From NCBI GenBank assembly GCA_964640955.1, contig CAZXJI010000008.1:62001-126000 (forward strand): a DNA stretch of 64,000 bases. Reading direction: 5' to 3'. Position numbers and translations under genes: made by a program. The DNA comes from CAXXOK01 sp964640955. Lineage in GTDB: Bacteria; Bacillota; Clostridia; Christensenellales; Aristaeellaceae. Below are positions 21,710 to 30,270 of this stretch, in pieces (within the stretch, counting starts at the first letter, position 1; each line of letters opens with the position of its first letter). The notes below the pieces were generated by a model, which searched no databases, was not told where the DNA came from, and was given only the letters and a program-made list of their open reading frames with translations.

Positions 21710-22666
21710 ATGCAATGGTGCGAGGCGATCGCGCATACGACGACGGCGGGCGGGGATATTATCAGCGAAATGATGATGCGGCTGGGCGCCGCGGGCACGG
21801 AGATTGTGGACCGCGTCGACGTGCCGGACCCGACCAAGCCCGGCGCGTACTGGGAGCTGTACGATCCGGCCATGATCGCCGCCATGCCGGAAGACGTGCT
21901 GGTGAAGGGCTGGTTTGCGCAGGACGGACGGCTGAGCGACACGCTTTCGCAATTGAAGGCCGAACTGCGCGGCCTCGCGGCCCGCGCGGAGGGCGCGGCG
22001 CTGGGGACGCTCGCGCTGGAAGTGCAGAACGTCGCCGACGAGGACTGGGCTGAAAACTGGAAAAAGTACTACAAGCCCTTCCGCGTCGGCCGCCGCCTGG
22101 TGGTCAAGCCCACGTGGGAGGAATATCCCGTTCGTCCCGGCGACCTGGTGGTGGAGCTCGACCCCGGCATGGCGTTCGGCACCGGGACGCACGAGACGAC
22201 CGCCATGTGCATGGAGCTTTTGGAAGAAACGCTTTCCGACGGCATGCGCGTGATGGACGTGGGCACGGGCAGCGGCATCCTCGCCATCGCCGCGGCGCGG
22301 CTGGGAGCCCGAAACGTGCTCGCGGTGGACATCGACCCCGACGCGGTGAAGGTGGCGCGGGAGAACGTGAGCCACAACGGCGTGGACGACCGCGTGCGCG
22401 TCATTCAGGGCGACCTGGTCAACGGCGAGGCCATGCCCTGCGAGCTGGCGGTGGCCAACATCGTGGCGGACGCGATCGTCCTGCTGTGCGCGCCGCTTAC
22501 GCGCCATCTGACGCCCGGCGGAGCGCTGATCTGCTCCGGCATCATCAAGGAGCGGGAAAGCGACGTGCTTAAGGCGGCGAAGGCGGCGGGCTACAGGCTC
22601 GACAAGCGCCTGACGCGCGGCGAGTGGGTCGCCCTGCGGCTTATGAACGAGGCTGCCCGTGCATAG
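21710..22666 (+). CDS. prmA: Ribosomal protein L11 methyltransferase
   Basis: SAM-dependent enzyme that trimethylates lysines of ribosomal protein L11. The N-terminal substrate-recognition domain (about 1-130) leads to the typical DWAENWKKYYKPFRVG. The methyltransferase domain follows, with DPGMAFGTGTHETT and motif I VMDVGTGSGILAIAA, then LAVANIVAD, the conserved N-I-x-A substrate loop. The 318-residue length is typical. The ATG at 21710 follows AAGGAGG. It overlaps rsmE by eight bases. Confidence 0.95.
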   Translation: MQWCEAIAHTTTAGGDIISEMMMRLGAAGTEIVDRVDVPDPTKPGAYWELYDPAMIAAMPEDVLVKGWFAQDGRLSDTLSQLKAELRGLAARAEGAALGTLALEVQNVADEDWAENWKKYYKPFRVGRRLVVKPTWEEYPVRPGDLVVELDPGMAFGTGTHETTAMCMELLEETLSDGMRVMDVGTGSGILAIAAARLGARNVLAVDIDPDAVKVARENVSHNGVDDRVRVIQGDLVNGEAMPCELAVANIVADAIVLLCAPLTRHLTPGGALICSGIIKERESDVLKAAKAAGYRLDKRLTRGEWVALRLMNEAARA

Positions 22667-23411
22667 GTGCTGGCTGGGGGAGATCGCCCCACTGACGGTC
22701 GGCGACACGATTGCGCTGTCGCCGGAGGAGAGCGCGCACGTCGCGCGCGTGCTGCGCATGAAGCCCGGCGGCCGGGTGCAGCTGATCGCCGCGGAACGCC
22801 TCTACGACGGGGAGCTTACGAGCGTTGCCGAGCGCGCCGCGACCGCGCGGGTGCTCAGCGCCCTGCCCTCGCCCGAGGCCCCCGTGCGTGTGACGCTCGT
22901 GCAGGGCCTGCCCAAGAACGGCAAGCTGGAGACGATCGTGCAGAAGGCGACGGAGCTGGGCGCGTGGGACGTGTTCCCCGTGGAAATGGAGCGCTCCGTG
23001 ACCCGCATCGATCCGAAGGACAAAGGCAAGTCCGAGCGCTGGAACCGCGTCGCCCGCGAGGCCGCCAAGCAGAGCGGCCGCGCGCACGTGCCCGAGGTGC
23101 GCCCCGCGCGCGGCTTGAACGACGCGGTGAAAGCGCTTGAGGCCGGGGGCTACGACGGCATTTTCATCGCGTGGGAGGAGGAGGGCGAGCGCCGCATGAG
23201 CGAAGCGCTTCAATCCTTCCTGCTGGAAACGCCCGCGCCGCGCGCCGTCGCGCTGGTGGTGGGCCCGGAGGGGGGCATCGGCGCTTCGGAGGTGGAGGCG
23301 CTCAAGGCGATCGGCGCCAAATGCGTGACGCTCGGCCGGCGCATCCTGCGTACGGAAACGGCGGGCTTCTGCGCGCTCACCCTCGTGATGGGCGCGCTCG
23401 GGGAGATGTGA
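22659..23411 (+). CDS. rsmE: 16S rRNA (uracil(1498)-N3)-methyltransferase
   Basis: SPOUT-class methyltransferase acting on U1498 of 16S rRNA. The N-terminal PUA-like domain has HVARVLRMKPGG. The SPOUT knot shows QGLPKNGKLETIVQKATELG, then VGPEGGIGASEVEAL and LGRRILRTETA near the end, all RsmE signatures. The start is GTG at 22659 inside the end of prmA. The product is 250 residues. The stop precedes mtaB by one base, so the genes form one transcript. Confidence 0.95.
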   Translation: MHRCWLGEIAPLTVGDTIALSPEESAHVARVLRMKPGGRVQLIAAERLYDGELTSVAERAATARVLSALPSPEAPVRVTLVQGLPKNGKLETIVQKATELGAWDVFPVEMERSVTRIDPKDKGKSERWNRVAREAAKQSGRAHVPEVRPARGLNDAVKALEAGGYDGIFIAWEEEGERRMSEALQSFLLETPAPRAVALVVGPEGGIGASEVEALKAIGAKCVTLGRRILRTETAGFCALTLVMGALGEM

Positions 23412-23412
23412 C

Positions 23413-24714
23413 ATGCCCAAAACGGTTCGGTTCTACACCCTTGGCTGCAAGGTGAACCAGTACGACAGCGAAGCCATGCTGGAGGCCTTTCTTTCCCGCG
23501 GGTACCGGCCCGCGGCGGAGGGCGCGCCCGCGGACGTGTGCGTGGTCAACACCTGCACGGTCACGGGCACGGGCGACCAGAAAAGCCTGCAGGCGGCCCG
23601 GCGCTTTAAGCGGCAAAACCCCGGAGGGGAGCTGATCCTCACGGGGTGCCTGGCCCAGCGACTGGGCGAGGGCCTGCGGGAAACCGGCGCGCGGCTCGTG
23701 CTGGGCACGCAGTACCGCGCGCGGATCGTGGAGCTGTTCGAGCGGGCGACGGCGGAAGGCACGCAGATCGTGGCGGTGAACAGCCTCAAGGGCGCACCCT
23801 TCGAGCCGCTCGCCATTTCCGCCCACGAGGGGCACACCCGCGCCGTGATGAAGATACAGGAGGGCTGCGACAACCGCTGCACCTACTGCATCATCCCCTC
23901 GGTGCGCGGGGCGATCCGCTCCCGGCCGGTGGAAGCCGTCCGCCGGGAGGCGCTGGCGCTGGCGGAGGCGGGCTTTCGCGAGCTGGTGCTGACCGGCGTG
24001 CACCTCACCAGCTACGGCCGCGACCTGGAAGGCGGGCCGACGCTCGCCGACGCCATCCGTGCCGCGGCGGAGGCGCCGGGCGTTATGCGCGTCCGGCTGG
24101 GGTCGCTGGAACCGGCGGTGGTCACCGACGCGTTCGTGGCGGCGGCGCGTACGATGCCCAGGCTCTGCCCGCAGTTCCACCTGGCGCTGCAAAGCGGCAG
24201 CGACGCGGTGCTGGCCCGCATGCGCCGCCGCTACAACACCGCGCAGTATCGGACGGCGGCCGAACGCCTGCGGGAAGCTTTCCCCGACGCGGCGTTGACC
24301 ACCGACCTGATCGTGGGTTTCCCCGGCGAAACGGAGGCGGAGTTTGCGGAGACGGTCGCGTTCTGCCGAGCAATCGGCTTTCTGAAACTGCACGTGTTCC
24401 CCTTCAGCCCCCGCGAGGGCACCCCCGCCGCGGCCATGGAGAATCAGGTGCCCGAAGCCGTGAAGAAGGAGCGGGTGCGCCGCCTGATCGCCGTGGGCGA
24501 GGAGCTTTCCGCCGCGTACCGCAGAACGCTGCTGCATACGGTGCAGCCGGTGCTTTTGGAGGACGCGGGGCCCGGCGGGCTGCTGCGCGGCTACACACCG
24601 CAGTATGTGCACGCCTCCTGCGCGGGCGGCGAACCCGGCCGAATCGTAAACCTTCGGCTGACGGGGCTGACCAAAGCAGGAATGAAGGGCGAGGTTGTGG
24701 AAACCATGGAATAA
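23413..24714 (+). CDS. mtaB: tRNA t6A37 C2-methylthiotransferase
   Basis: Radical SAM enzyme that converts t6A37 to ms2t6A37 in tRNAs reading ANN codons. The N-terminal UPF0004 domain supplies three cluster cysteines (LGCKVNQYDSE, VVNTCTVT, LTGCLAQR). The radical SAM motif is EGCDNRCTYCIIP at about 152-164, followed by a C-terminal TRAM-like domain. The 433-residue length and the position after rsmE are standard for MtaB rather than MiaB or RimO. GGGAG lies seven bases before the ATG. Confidence 0.95.
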   Translation: MPKTVRFYTLGCKVNQYDSEAMLEAFLSRGYRPAAEGAPADVCVVNTCTVTGTGDQKSLQAARRFKRQNPGGELILTGCLAQRLGEGLRETGARLVLGTQYRARIVELFERATAEGTQIVAVNSLKGAPFEPLAISAHEGHTRAVMKIQEGCDNRCTYCIIPSVRGAIRSRPVEAVRREALALAEAGFRELVLTGVHLTSYGRDLEGGPTLADAIRAAAEAPGVMRVRLGSLEPAVVTDAFVAAARTMPRLCPQFHLALQSGSDAVLARMRRRYNTAQYRTAAERLREAFPDAALTTDLIVGFPGETEAEFAETVAFCRAIGFLKLHVFPFSPREGTPAAAMENQVPEAVKKERVRRLIAVGEELSAAYRRTLLHTVQPVLLEDAGPGGLLRGYTPQYVHASCAGGEPGRIVNLRLTGLTKAGMKGEVVETME

Positions 24715-24755
24715 CCGCCGGGTGAAACCGGCCGGGCAGCGGGAGGAAACGCGCT

Positions 24756-25100
24756 ATGGAAGATTGCCTTTTCTGCAGGATCATCAAGGGAGACATCCCC
24801 TCCAAGAAGATTTACGAGGACGAGGACACCTACGCCTTCTACGACATCAACCCCCAGGCCAAAGCGCACGCGCTGGTGGTAAGCAGGCGCCACGCGCCGG
24901 ATATGAACGGCCACGCGGAGCTGAGCGACCGGGAGCTGGCCGCCTGCCTGCGTACCTGCGCGACCGTCGCCAGGCTGATGGGCATCGAGCAGAGCGGTTA
25001 TCGGATTGTAAACAATTGCGGGGCAGACGCCTGCCAGTCGGTGAAGCACGTGCATTTCCACGTGATGGGCGGCCAGAAGATGGCCGAGCGAATGGTGTAG
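24756..25100 (+). CDS. HIT family hydrolase (HinT-like)
   Basis: Histidine-triad nucleotide-binding protein, likely hydrolysing AMP-lysine or other adenosine phosphoramidates. The whole 114 residues form one HIT domain: CLFCRIIKGDIPSKKIYEDE at the start and the catalytic triad HVHFHVMGG near the end. The two N-terminal cysteines (C-x2-C) may be a partial zinc site seen in many HinT proteins. GGGAGG precedes the ATG. It follows mtaB by 41 bases in the usual Clostridial order before rpsU. Confidence 0.93.
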   Translation: MEDCLFCRIIKGDIPSKKIYEDEDTYAFYDINPQAKAHALVVSRRHAPDMNGHAELSDRELAACLRTCATVARLMGIEQSGYRIVNNCGADACQSVKHVHFHVMGGQKMAERMV

Positions 25101-25132
25101 CCCGGCCGGCGGTGTGAAAACGATATTCCTAG

Positions 25133-25161
25133 TTGACGCGGAAGCCGGTTCGCGCTATAAT
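25133..25161 (+). promoter_or_regulatory. rpsU promoter
   Basis: -35 TTGACG (25133-25138), 17-bp spacer, perfect -10 TATAAT (25156-25161). It gives strong independent transcription of the ribosomal protein gene. Confidence 0.85.
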
Positions 25162-25234
25162 AACCATATGGTCGTCGCATGCCCTTTTCCACACCCGTGG
25201 GGCGGCGGCGAAACGAGCGAGGGGAGGGATAACA

Positions 25235-25408
25235 GTGTCCGAGGTACGCATCCGCGAAAACGAATCCCTGGAAAGCGCTCTGAAGCGGTTTAAACGTCAA
25301 TGTGCTCGCACAGGTGTTTTGGCAGAGGCTCGTAAGCGCGAGCATTATGAAAAACCCAGCGTGAAACGTAAAAAGAAAGCAGAAGCTGCTCGCAAGCGCA
25401 AGTGGTAA
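25235..25408 (+). CDS. rpsU: 30S ribosomal protein S21
   Basis: A 57-residue, very basic ribosomal protein. The sequence shows the S21 pattern ENESLESALKRFKRQCARTG, then KREHYEKPSVKRKKK and an Arg/Lys-rich tail. The start is GTG at 25235 because GAGGGGAGGGA lies five bases upstream and it yields the normal N-terminus. A longer frame beginning at the promoter is not meaningful. The gene has its own promoter and a strong hairpin terminator. Confidence 0.97.
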   Translation: MSEVRIRENESLESALKRFKRQCARTGVLAEARKREHYEKPSVKRKKKAEAARKRKW

Positions 25409-25414
25409 TATCCG

Positions 25415-25440
25415 CCCTCTCCGGCAAGCCGGAGAGGGTT
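25415..25440 (+). terminator. rpsU terminator
   Basis: CCCTCTCCGGC and GCCGGAGAGGG form a perfect 11-bp stem with an AA (effectively CAAG) loop, followed by TTCTGT. It starts six bases after the rpsU stop. The following 200 bases up to the next promoter hold nothing I can identify. Confidence 0.75.
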
Positions 25441-25635
25441 CTGTATGTGGTGCTGTTTCAAAACCTTCTTTCACAGCCCCGCCGTCGGCCACGTTGAACG
25501 GCCTTTAACGCGGCCGGGCGCCCTTCTTTTCCCCGGGGAAATGTATTGGAAGAATTTTATCCTACCCTCACTCCCTTTTGAGCTTCGCGCAACACCGGAA
25601 ACGCCCGGTTTTACAGTCTTTGTTCCGCGCAGGCA

Positions 25636-25664
25636 TTGCCTTTGCGCGGTGTTTATGGTATGAT
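25636..25664 (+). promoter_or_regulatory. Promoter of the Trm11-like methyltransferase gene
   Basis: -35 TTGCCT (25636-25641), 17-bp spacer, -10 TATGAT (25659-25664). It lies 61 bases before the GTG start. Confidence 0.7.
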
Positions 25665-25724
25665 ACGAATCAGAGCGAACGTATTTCCCATCTGTTAGCC
25701 TGTCCGTCGGAAGAGAGGCCGCCC

Positions 25725-26747
25725 GTGCAATTTGCTCTGCTCGTGAAATCTCACGCCAACGCCCGCTATGCGCAGTCTTTGCTGACGCTTGCAACGCTTG
25801 AGTGCGAATGCCTGCTTTTCGCCGCGCAGGTCAAGGCGGAGGTCAGGGTGGAGCAGTTGGCCGGCACCGCTTTTCTCGTCGTGGAAACCGACGCGATGGA
25901 CGAGGAGGCCTGGGCTTATCTCAGCCGGCATTCCGCCGTCGCGTTCGCCGCCGTGAAGGACGGCGAATGGCTGCGCCCGCTCGAACTGAAACGTACGCCC
26001 TATCTGGAGAACGATCTATCCCAGGTACTTAAGTACAAAGGCAAAACCAACGCGGATTTCACCGCAATGATGCTGCATTGCGCGCGCTCCGCTTCGGCGT
26101 TCGCGTCGACCCGGACGCCGCTTACGGTGCTGGACCCGCTCTGCGGGCGGGGAACCACGCTGTTCTGCGCGCTGCAGGAGGGGGATTGCGCCGTGGGCGC
26201 GGACACGGACGAAAAAGCCGTGCGCGAGGCGGACGTCTACTTTGAACGATATCTGCAGTATCACCGTATCAAGCACCGCAGGCAGGAGCGCTCCATCACC
26301 CTGCGCAAGGGGGGAGCGCTGAAGGAATGCCTTTTCACCCTGGCCGGCGACGCGCAGTGCTACCGGGCCGGAGACACGCGAACGCTTCGGCTGGTGAAGG
26401 GCGACGCCGCCTGCGCGGACGAGATAACGGGAGAAAACGGCTGTCACCTGATCGTTTCGGATCTGCCCTACGGCGTGCAGCACGCGCCACGCGAGGGAAA
26501 GGCGGCCGCTTCGCCGCTCACGCTGTTGCACAACGTTCTGCCGGCCGCCTTCCGGGCGCTCAAGCCGGGCGGGGCGGCGGCGCTGGCCTTCAACACCTAC
26601 ACGTTGTCCAGGGACGCGCTGATTCGCGAAATGAGCGCGGCCGGTTTTACCCCGCTGACCCAGCCCCCTTTTGTGGGTTTCGCCCATTGGGTGGAGCAGG
26701 CGGTCAACCGCGATATGGTGATCGCCGTCAAGCCGATTCGCCGGTAA
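25725..26747 (+). CDS. Trm11/RlmKL-like SAM-dependent methyltransferase
   Basis: A 340-residue Rossmann methyltransferase of the N2-guanosine type. Motif I is VLDPLCGRGTTLF (about residues 136-148), with the acidic residue of motif II in VGADTDEKAV. The catalytic loop reads SDLPYG, the D-L-P-Y variant of the D/N-P-P-Y motif that marks Trm11/TrmG10-like tRNA guanine-N2 methyltransferases. The N-terminal 115 residues do not look like a standard THUMP domain. The target is not known; tRNA or rRNA guanine is the likeliest. The start is GTG at 25725 after GAGAGG, and it ends 94 bases before the rho region. Confidence 0.75.
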   Translation: MQFALLVKSHANARYAQSLLTLATLECECLLFAAQVKAEVRVEQLAGTAFLVVETDAMDEEAWAYLSRHSAVAFAAVKDGEWLRPLELKRTPYLENDLSQVLKYKGKTNADFTAMMLHCARSASAFASTRTPLTVLDPLCGRGTTLFCALQEGDCAVGADTDEKAVREADVYFERYLQYHRIKHRRQERSITLRKGGALKECLFTLAGDAQCYRAGDTRTLRLVKGDAACADEITGENGCHLIVSDLPYGVQHAPREGKAAASPLTLLHNVLPAAFRALKPGGAAALAFNTYTLSRDALIREMSAAGFTPLTQPPFVGFAHWVEQAVNRDMVIAVKPIRR

Positions 26748-26841
26748 AGGGCGATCTGAGGAACTCCCGAACGGATGAAACCCGACCGGACCGAGCACAG
26801 GCAGGCTTTGGGAGACGATGACAACACAGGGAGGAATACCA

Positions 26842-28848
26842 TTGCTGACAAGTGAATTACAGGGCATGACGGTGATCGATCTGCGCAAGCTTGCACGCGC
26901 TCACGGCGTTAAGCTGAGCGCCGGCATCGACAAGGCGGGGATCGTCGAGCGTCTGTCCGAAGCGCTGGAAGCGCAGAGCGAACCGGAGGAGGCGTCGAAA
27001 GGGGCGCCGTCCGATACCGACACGCCTGTGCAAAGCGAGGAAAATGAAGAAACAGGGGAAGCGAAAACCGAGGAGCTGCAGGCGGCGCCGCTGTCGGCGG
27101 ACGTGACCAGCGTGCAGCCGACCCGCCCGCAGCCCTGGAAGCCCGAAGCGCCCGCCGTACCGGGCCCCACCGGGGACTATCGCCCCGCCTACCGGCAGGC
27201 GCTGCAATCCAGGCCCGGCGCGACGCTTAAGCAGACCGTGCGCCAGCCCGCCTGGCAGCAGCCGCACCAGACCGGCAACCCTGCGCGCTTCGGCCCGCGG
27301 GTCAACCTGGCGCCGCCCAAACCGGCCCCCAAGCCGGAGGAAGAAACGCATTACGCCGCTCCTCAACCCGCCGCCCAGGCCCCCGCGCCGCAGCAGCGCC
27401 CCCTGTTCCCGCAGCAGACGGTGGACGGCTACCGCCTGGGCTACCGCGCCGCGCCGACGCGGGAGTACGGGCGTCAGGATTATCGGAGCAATTACCGTTC
27501 CCAGCAGCGCCCGGATTATCAGCGTTCCTACGGCAACTACCCCCAGAGCGGGTATCAGCAGCCTAATTACGCTTCGCACCGCGCGCCCGAAATCTACTAT
27601 AACGATTCGCTCTACAAGCCCGCGCGCGATCCGGCGTTCGGCGAGCCTTACGAGCGCGGCCAGCCCGTGCCGGAGGCCCTGCAGGCGGACGAAGGCGTGC
27701 CGGCGTCGGGAATTCTGGAGATTCTCCCCGACGGCTACGGCTTCCTGCGCAGCGAAACGCTCCTGCCCGGCAAGAAGGACATCTACGTGTCCGTGGCGAC
27801 CATCCGCCGCTACGAGCTTCGCACCGGCGACATGGTGGAGGGCAAGGCGCGCCAGCAGCGGGACACCGATAAGTTCGCCGCGCTCCTGTACGTGGAAACG
27901 GTCAACGGACGCGCGGCCGAGGAGGGCGCGGAGCGCCTTTCCTTCGACAACCTCATCCCCGTTTACCCCAACCGCCGGATCGTGCTGGAAAGCGACAAGG
28001 ACAGCAGCAACTGGCCGATGCGCATCGTCAACCTCATCGCGCCCATCGGCTTCGGCCAGCGGGCGATGATCGTGGCGCCGCCGGAAACGGGCAAAACGGT
28101 GCTGCTCAAGGAACTGAGCAAGGCCATCAAGCAGAACGACGAGAACGCCCACGTGATGATGCTGCTCATCGACGAGCGGCCGGAGGCGGTCACCGAGATT
28201 CGCGATACCGTGGGCGGGGACGCCGAGGTGTTTGCCTCGACCTTCGATATCGCCCCCGAAAGCCAGACCCGCGCGAGCGAAACGATGCTGGAGCGCGCCC
28301 AGCGGCTGGTGGAGCAGGGGCAGGACGTCGTGATCCTGCTGGACAGCCTTACCAAGCTGACCCGCGCCTATCAGGCGACGCTCACGCAGGGCGGCCGCGC
28401 GATGACCAACACCGTCACCCCCGCGGCGCTGGTGCGGCCCAAGCGCTTCTTCGGCGCGGCGCGCAACACGCGCGACGGCGGAAGCCTGACGGTGATCGCC
28501 ACCATTCTGGTGGAGACGGGTTCCCGCGTGGACGATATCATCTTCGAGGAGTTCAAGGGCACGGCCAACATGGAGCTGTGGCTGGATCTGCCGGAGGGCA
28601 ACGACCCGATGTTCCCGGTCATCGACATGCAGCGCAGCGGCACGAAAAAAGAGGACATGCTGCTCAGCGACCAGGAGATCGAAGGGCTTCGGGCGATCCG
28701 CACGGTGCTGGGCTCCACCACCAACCGCGAAGCGCTGATCCAGCTGATCGAGCTGATGAGCAAAACCAAGGACAACACCGACCTGCTCCACCGCCTGCAG
28801 GATTGGGTGACGATGTGGGAGAAGAGCGGGTTTCTGATCCGGAAATAG
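26842..28848 (+). CDS. rho: Transcription termination factor Rho with long disordered linker
   Basis: Hexameric RNA helicase for Rho-dependent termination. The N-terminal Rho_N helical domain (about 5-42) has TVIDLRKLARAHGV. A linker of about 230 residues follows, rich in Pro, Gln, Tyr, Arg and Asn. Next is the cold-shock RNA-binding domain (ASGILEILPDGYGFLRS), then the ATPase. Walker A reads APPETGKTVLL (about 411-421), where many Rho proteins have PPKAGKT. Start choice: TTG at 26842 lies six bases after GGGAGGA; the ATG at 26818 has no proper ribosome site. The product is 668 residues, long mainly because of the linker. Confidence 0.95.
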   Translation: MLTSELQGMTVIDLRKLARAHGVKLSAGIDKAGIVERLSEALEAQSEPEEASKGAPSDTDTPVQSEENEETGEAKTEELQAAPLSADVTSVQPTRPQPWKPEAPAVPGPTGDYRPAYRQALQSRPGATLKQTVRQPAWQQPHQTGNPARFGPRVNLAPPKPAPKPEEETHYAAPQPAAQAPAPQQRPLFPQQTVDGYRLGYRAAPTREYGRQDYRSNYRSQQRPDYQRSYGNYPQSGYQQPNYASHRAPEIYYNDSLYKPARDPAFGEPYERGQPVPEALQADEGVPASGILEILPDGYGFLRSETLLPGKKDIYVSVATIRRYELRTGDMVEGKARQQRDTDKFAALLYVETVNGRAAEEGAERLSFDNLIPVYPNRRIVLESDKDSSNWPMRIVNLIAPIGFGQRAMIVAPPETGKTVLLKELSKAIKQNDENAHVMMLLIDERPEAVTEIRDTVGGDAEVFASTFDIAPESQTRASETMLERAQRLVEQGQDVVILLDSLTKLTRAYQATLTQGGRAMTNTVTPAALVRPKRFFGAARNTRDGGSLTVIATILVETGSRVDDIIFEEFKGTANMELWLDLPEGNDPMFPVIDMQRSGTKKEDMLLSDQEIEGLRAIRTVLGSTTNREALIQLIELMSKTKDNTDLLHRLQDWVTMWEKSGFLIRK

Positions 28849-28865
28849 CTTTTTCCTCAAAACGA

Positions 28866-28904
28866 AACAACCGCCGAAACGATCTTTGCGTTTCGGCGGT
28901 TGTT
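28866..28904. terminator. Bidirectional terminator between rho and the membrane gene
   Basis: AACAACCGCCGAAACG (28866-28881) and its exact complement (28889-28904) form a 16-bp stem with a 7-base loop. The plus strand continues TTGTTG, and the minus strand has an equivalent T-rich exit. It serves two convergent genes. Confidence 0.88.
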
Positions 28905-28919
28905 TTGTTGCGCGTCGGT

Positions 28920-30236
28920 TTATCGGCCGACGGCGGGCGGTTCCTTCCCGCGCAGCGGCGGCGTGAACAGCGCGCCCGCCGCGAAAACCGTCACCGCCAG
29001 CGCCCGGGAGGTAAAGAAGGCGTGGTTGTACGTGTGGTTGGCGGTCAGCACGTACCACGCGAACGGCAACAGCGCCGTCAGGAGCAGCGTTTCCGCAAGC
29101 CCGGCCGGGCGCTTGCCGGGGCGCGCAGGCCCGCCGCGCCGCGCGCGGACGAACACGACTGCGCAGGCGGCCGCCACGGCGGCGGCGAGCAGCAGGTACG
29201 CCTTCTTGGCGAACACCCCGAACACCGCCTTGAACACGTCTCTTAGCCCGAGCGCCGCGCCGTCCGACACATAGGCGTTGCGCTCCGTGACCTTGGCCTG
29301 CAGGTTGGCGAAAAACCAGGGATCGTCCCCCAGCAGCGCCGCGACCGCCCACTTGCCCGCCCACATGCCGAAATAGCCCGCCAGCCACGCCGTAAGGCAC
29401 GCAAGGCCCCCGAGGAGCATTTCCCGGCGGGAAGCGGCGGGCGTCAGCAGCAGGTAGAGCACGAAGGGCATGCCGAAGGTCGCGACGGGGTAGGTGAGGT
29501 AGTCGAAATAGCTGGTCGCCATACCCACGACCAGAAAATACGCCGCCGCCGAGGCGCGGGTGTGCGTCACGCGCGGCGCATAAAGCAATACGAGCATCGC
29601 CCCCATGAAGAGCAGGAACACCGTGGAGAACTGAAGCGAAAACCCGACGATCGCGGGGGTCACGCACACGAGGGCCAGCGCGAAAGCCGGTACGAAGCGC
29701 GCAAGCGAGCGGCGGCAAAGCCCCGCGACCACCGCGGCCAGCATCAGCTGCTCCGTGATGATTAAAAGCATCCGGATATCCATGTAGCTGAAAACCAGCA
29801 GAAGCGGCTTGAGGAACACCAGAAAACCCAGCCAGTAGCGCGCGGAGGGCGACACGGTCATGTTTGCCTGCCCGTTTTGGCCGTATTCCAGCAGGGCGGC
29901 GTAGCCGGAAGCGCCGTAGGAAAGGGTGGAAACGTCCACGACCCGCTTGAGCAGCGGGCGGTCGCTCTCGCAGGCCGCCGCCAGCAGCATCACCGCGTCG
30001 GTGCTGTTGTCCAGCTGCGTGGTCCGGTACCCCTTCACCAGCTGCTCGTAGGCGATTTCGCCGGTGGCCCAGGAGCCGTCCATCGACGGCACGGACAGCC
30101 GCACGTGCTCGGCGATGGGCTTAACCGGCAGCGCGTAGGCGGCGACCAGCAGCAAAAACCCGGCGACGATCCCGCAGAGCAGGATGGCCGCCAGGCGAAA
30201 AAGCGTTGTGCCCAAAGCGCGGGCCGGGTGTTTCAT
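28920..30236 (-). CDS. Polytopic membrane protein of unknown function
   Basis: A 438-residue integral membrane protein with about ten hydrophobic segments. The first is near residues 15-36. A soluble extracytoplasmic stretch of about 100 residues follows (VRLSVPSMDGSWATGE to the YGQNG region), then closely spaced helices to the end. This layout recalls GT-C-type glycosyltransferases or uncharacterised surface-polymer proteins, but I see no decisive catalytic motif. GGGGAG precedes the ATG at 30236. It lies 34 bases after the acyl-CoA ligase gene on the same strand, so the two probably share a transcript, and it ends at the bidirectional terminator. Confidence 0.75.
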   Translation of the reverse strand: MKHPARALGTTLFRLAAILLCGIVAGFLLLVAAYALPVKPIAEHVRLSVPSMDGSWATGEIAYEQLVKGYRTTQLDNSTDAVMLLAAACESDRPLLKRVVDVSTLSYGASGYAALLEYGQNGQANMTVSPSARYWLGFLVFLKPLLLVFSYMDIRMLLIITEQLMLAAVVAGLCRRSLARFVPAFALALVCVTPAIVGFSLQFSTVFLLFMGAMLVLLYAPRVTHTRASAAAYFLVVGMATSYFDYLTYPVATFGMPFVLYLLLTPAASRREMLLGGLACLTAWLAGYFGMWAGKWAVAALLGDDPWFFANLQAKVTERNAYVSDGAALGLRDVFKAVFGVFAKKAYLLLAAAVAAACAVVFVRARRGGPARPGKRPAGLAETLLLTALLPFAWYVLTANHTYNHAFFTSRALAVTVFAAGALFTPPLRGKEPPAVGR

Positions 30237-30270
30237 AGCCAGACTCCCCTCGGGGCGCGGCGGGGCCGCG

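Noticed and set aside
25445..25663. Small open frame of 72 codons between rpsU and the methyltransferase gene
   Set aside because: It begins in the rpsU terminator loop region and ends inside the next promoter, with no ribosome site and no similarity pattern.
26857..29718. 953-codon minus-strand open frame across rho and the rho terminator
   Set aside because: It runs antisense through rho and through a strong bidirectional terminator, and its composition is that of a GC-bias shadow.
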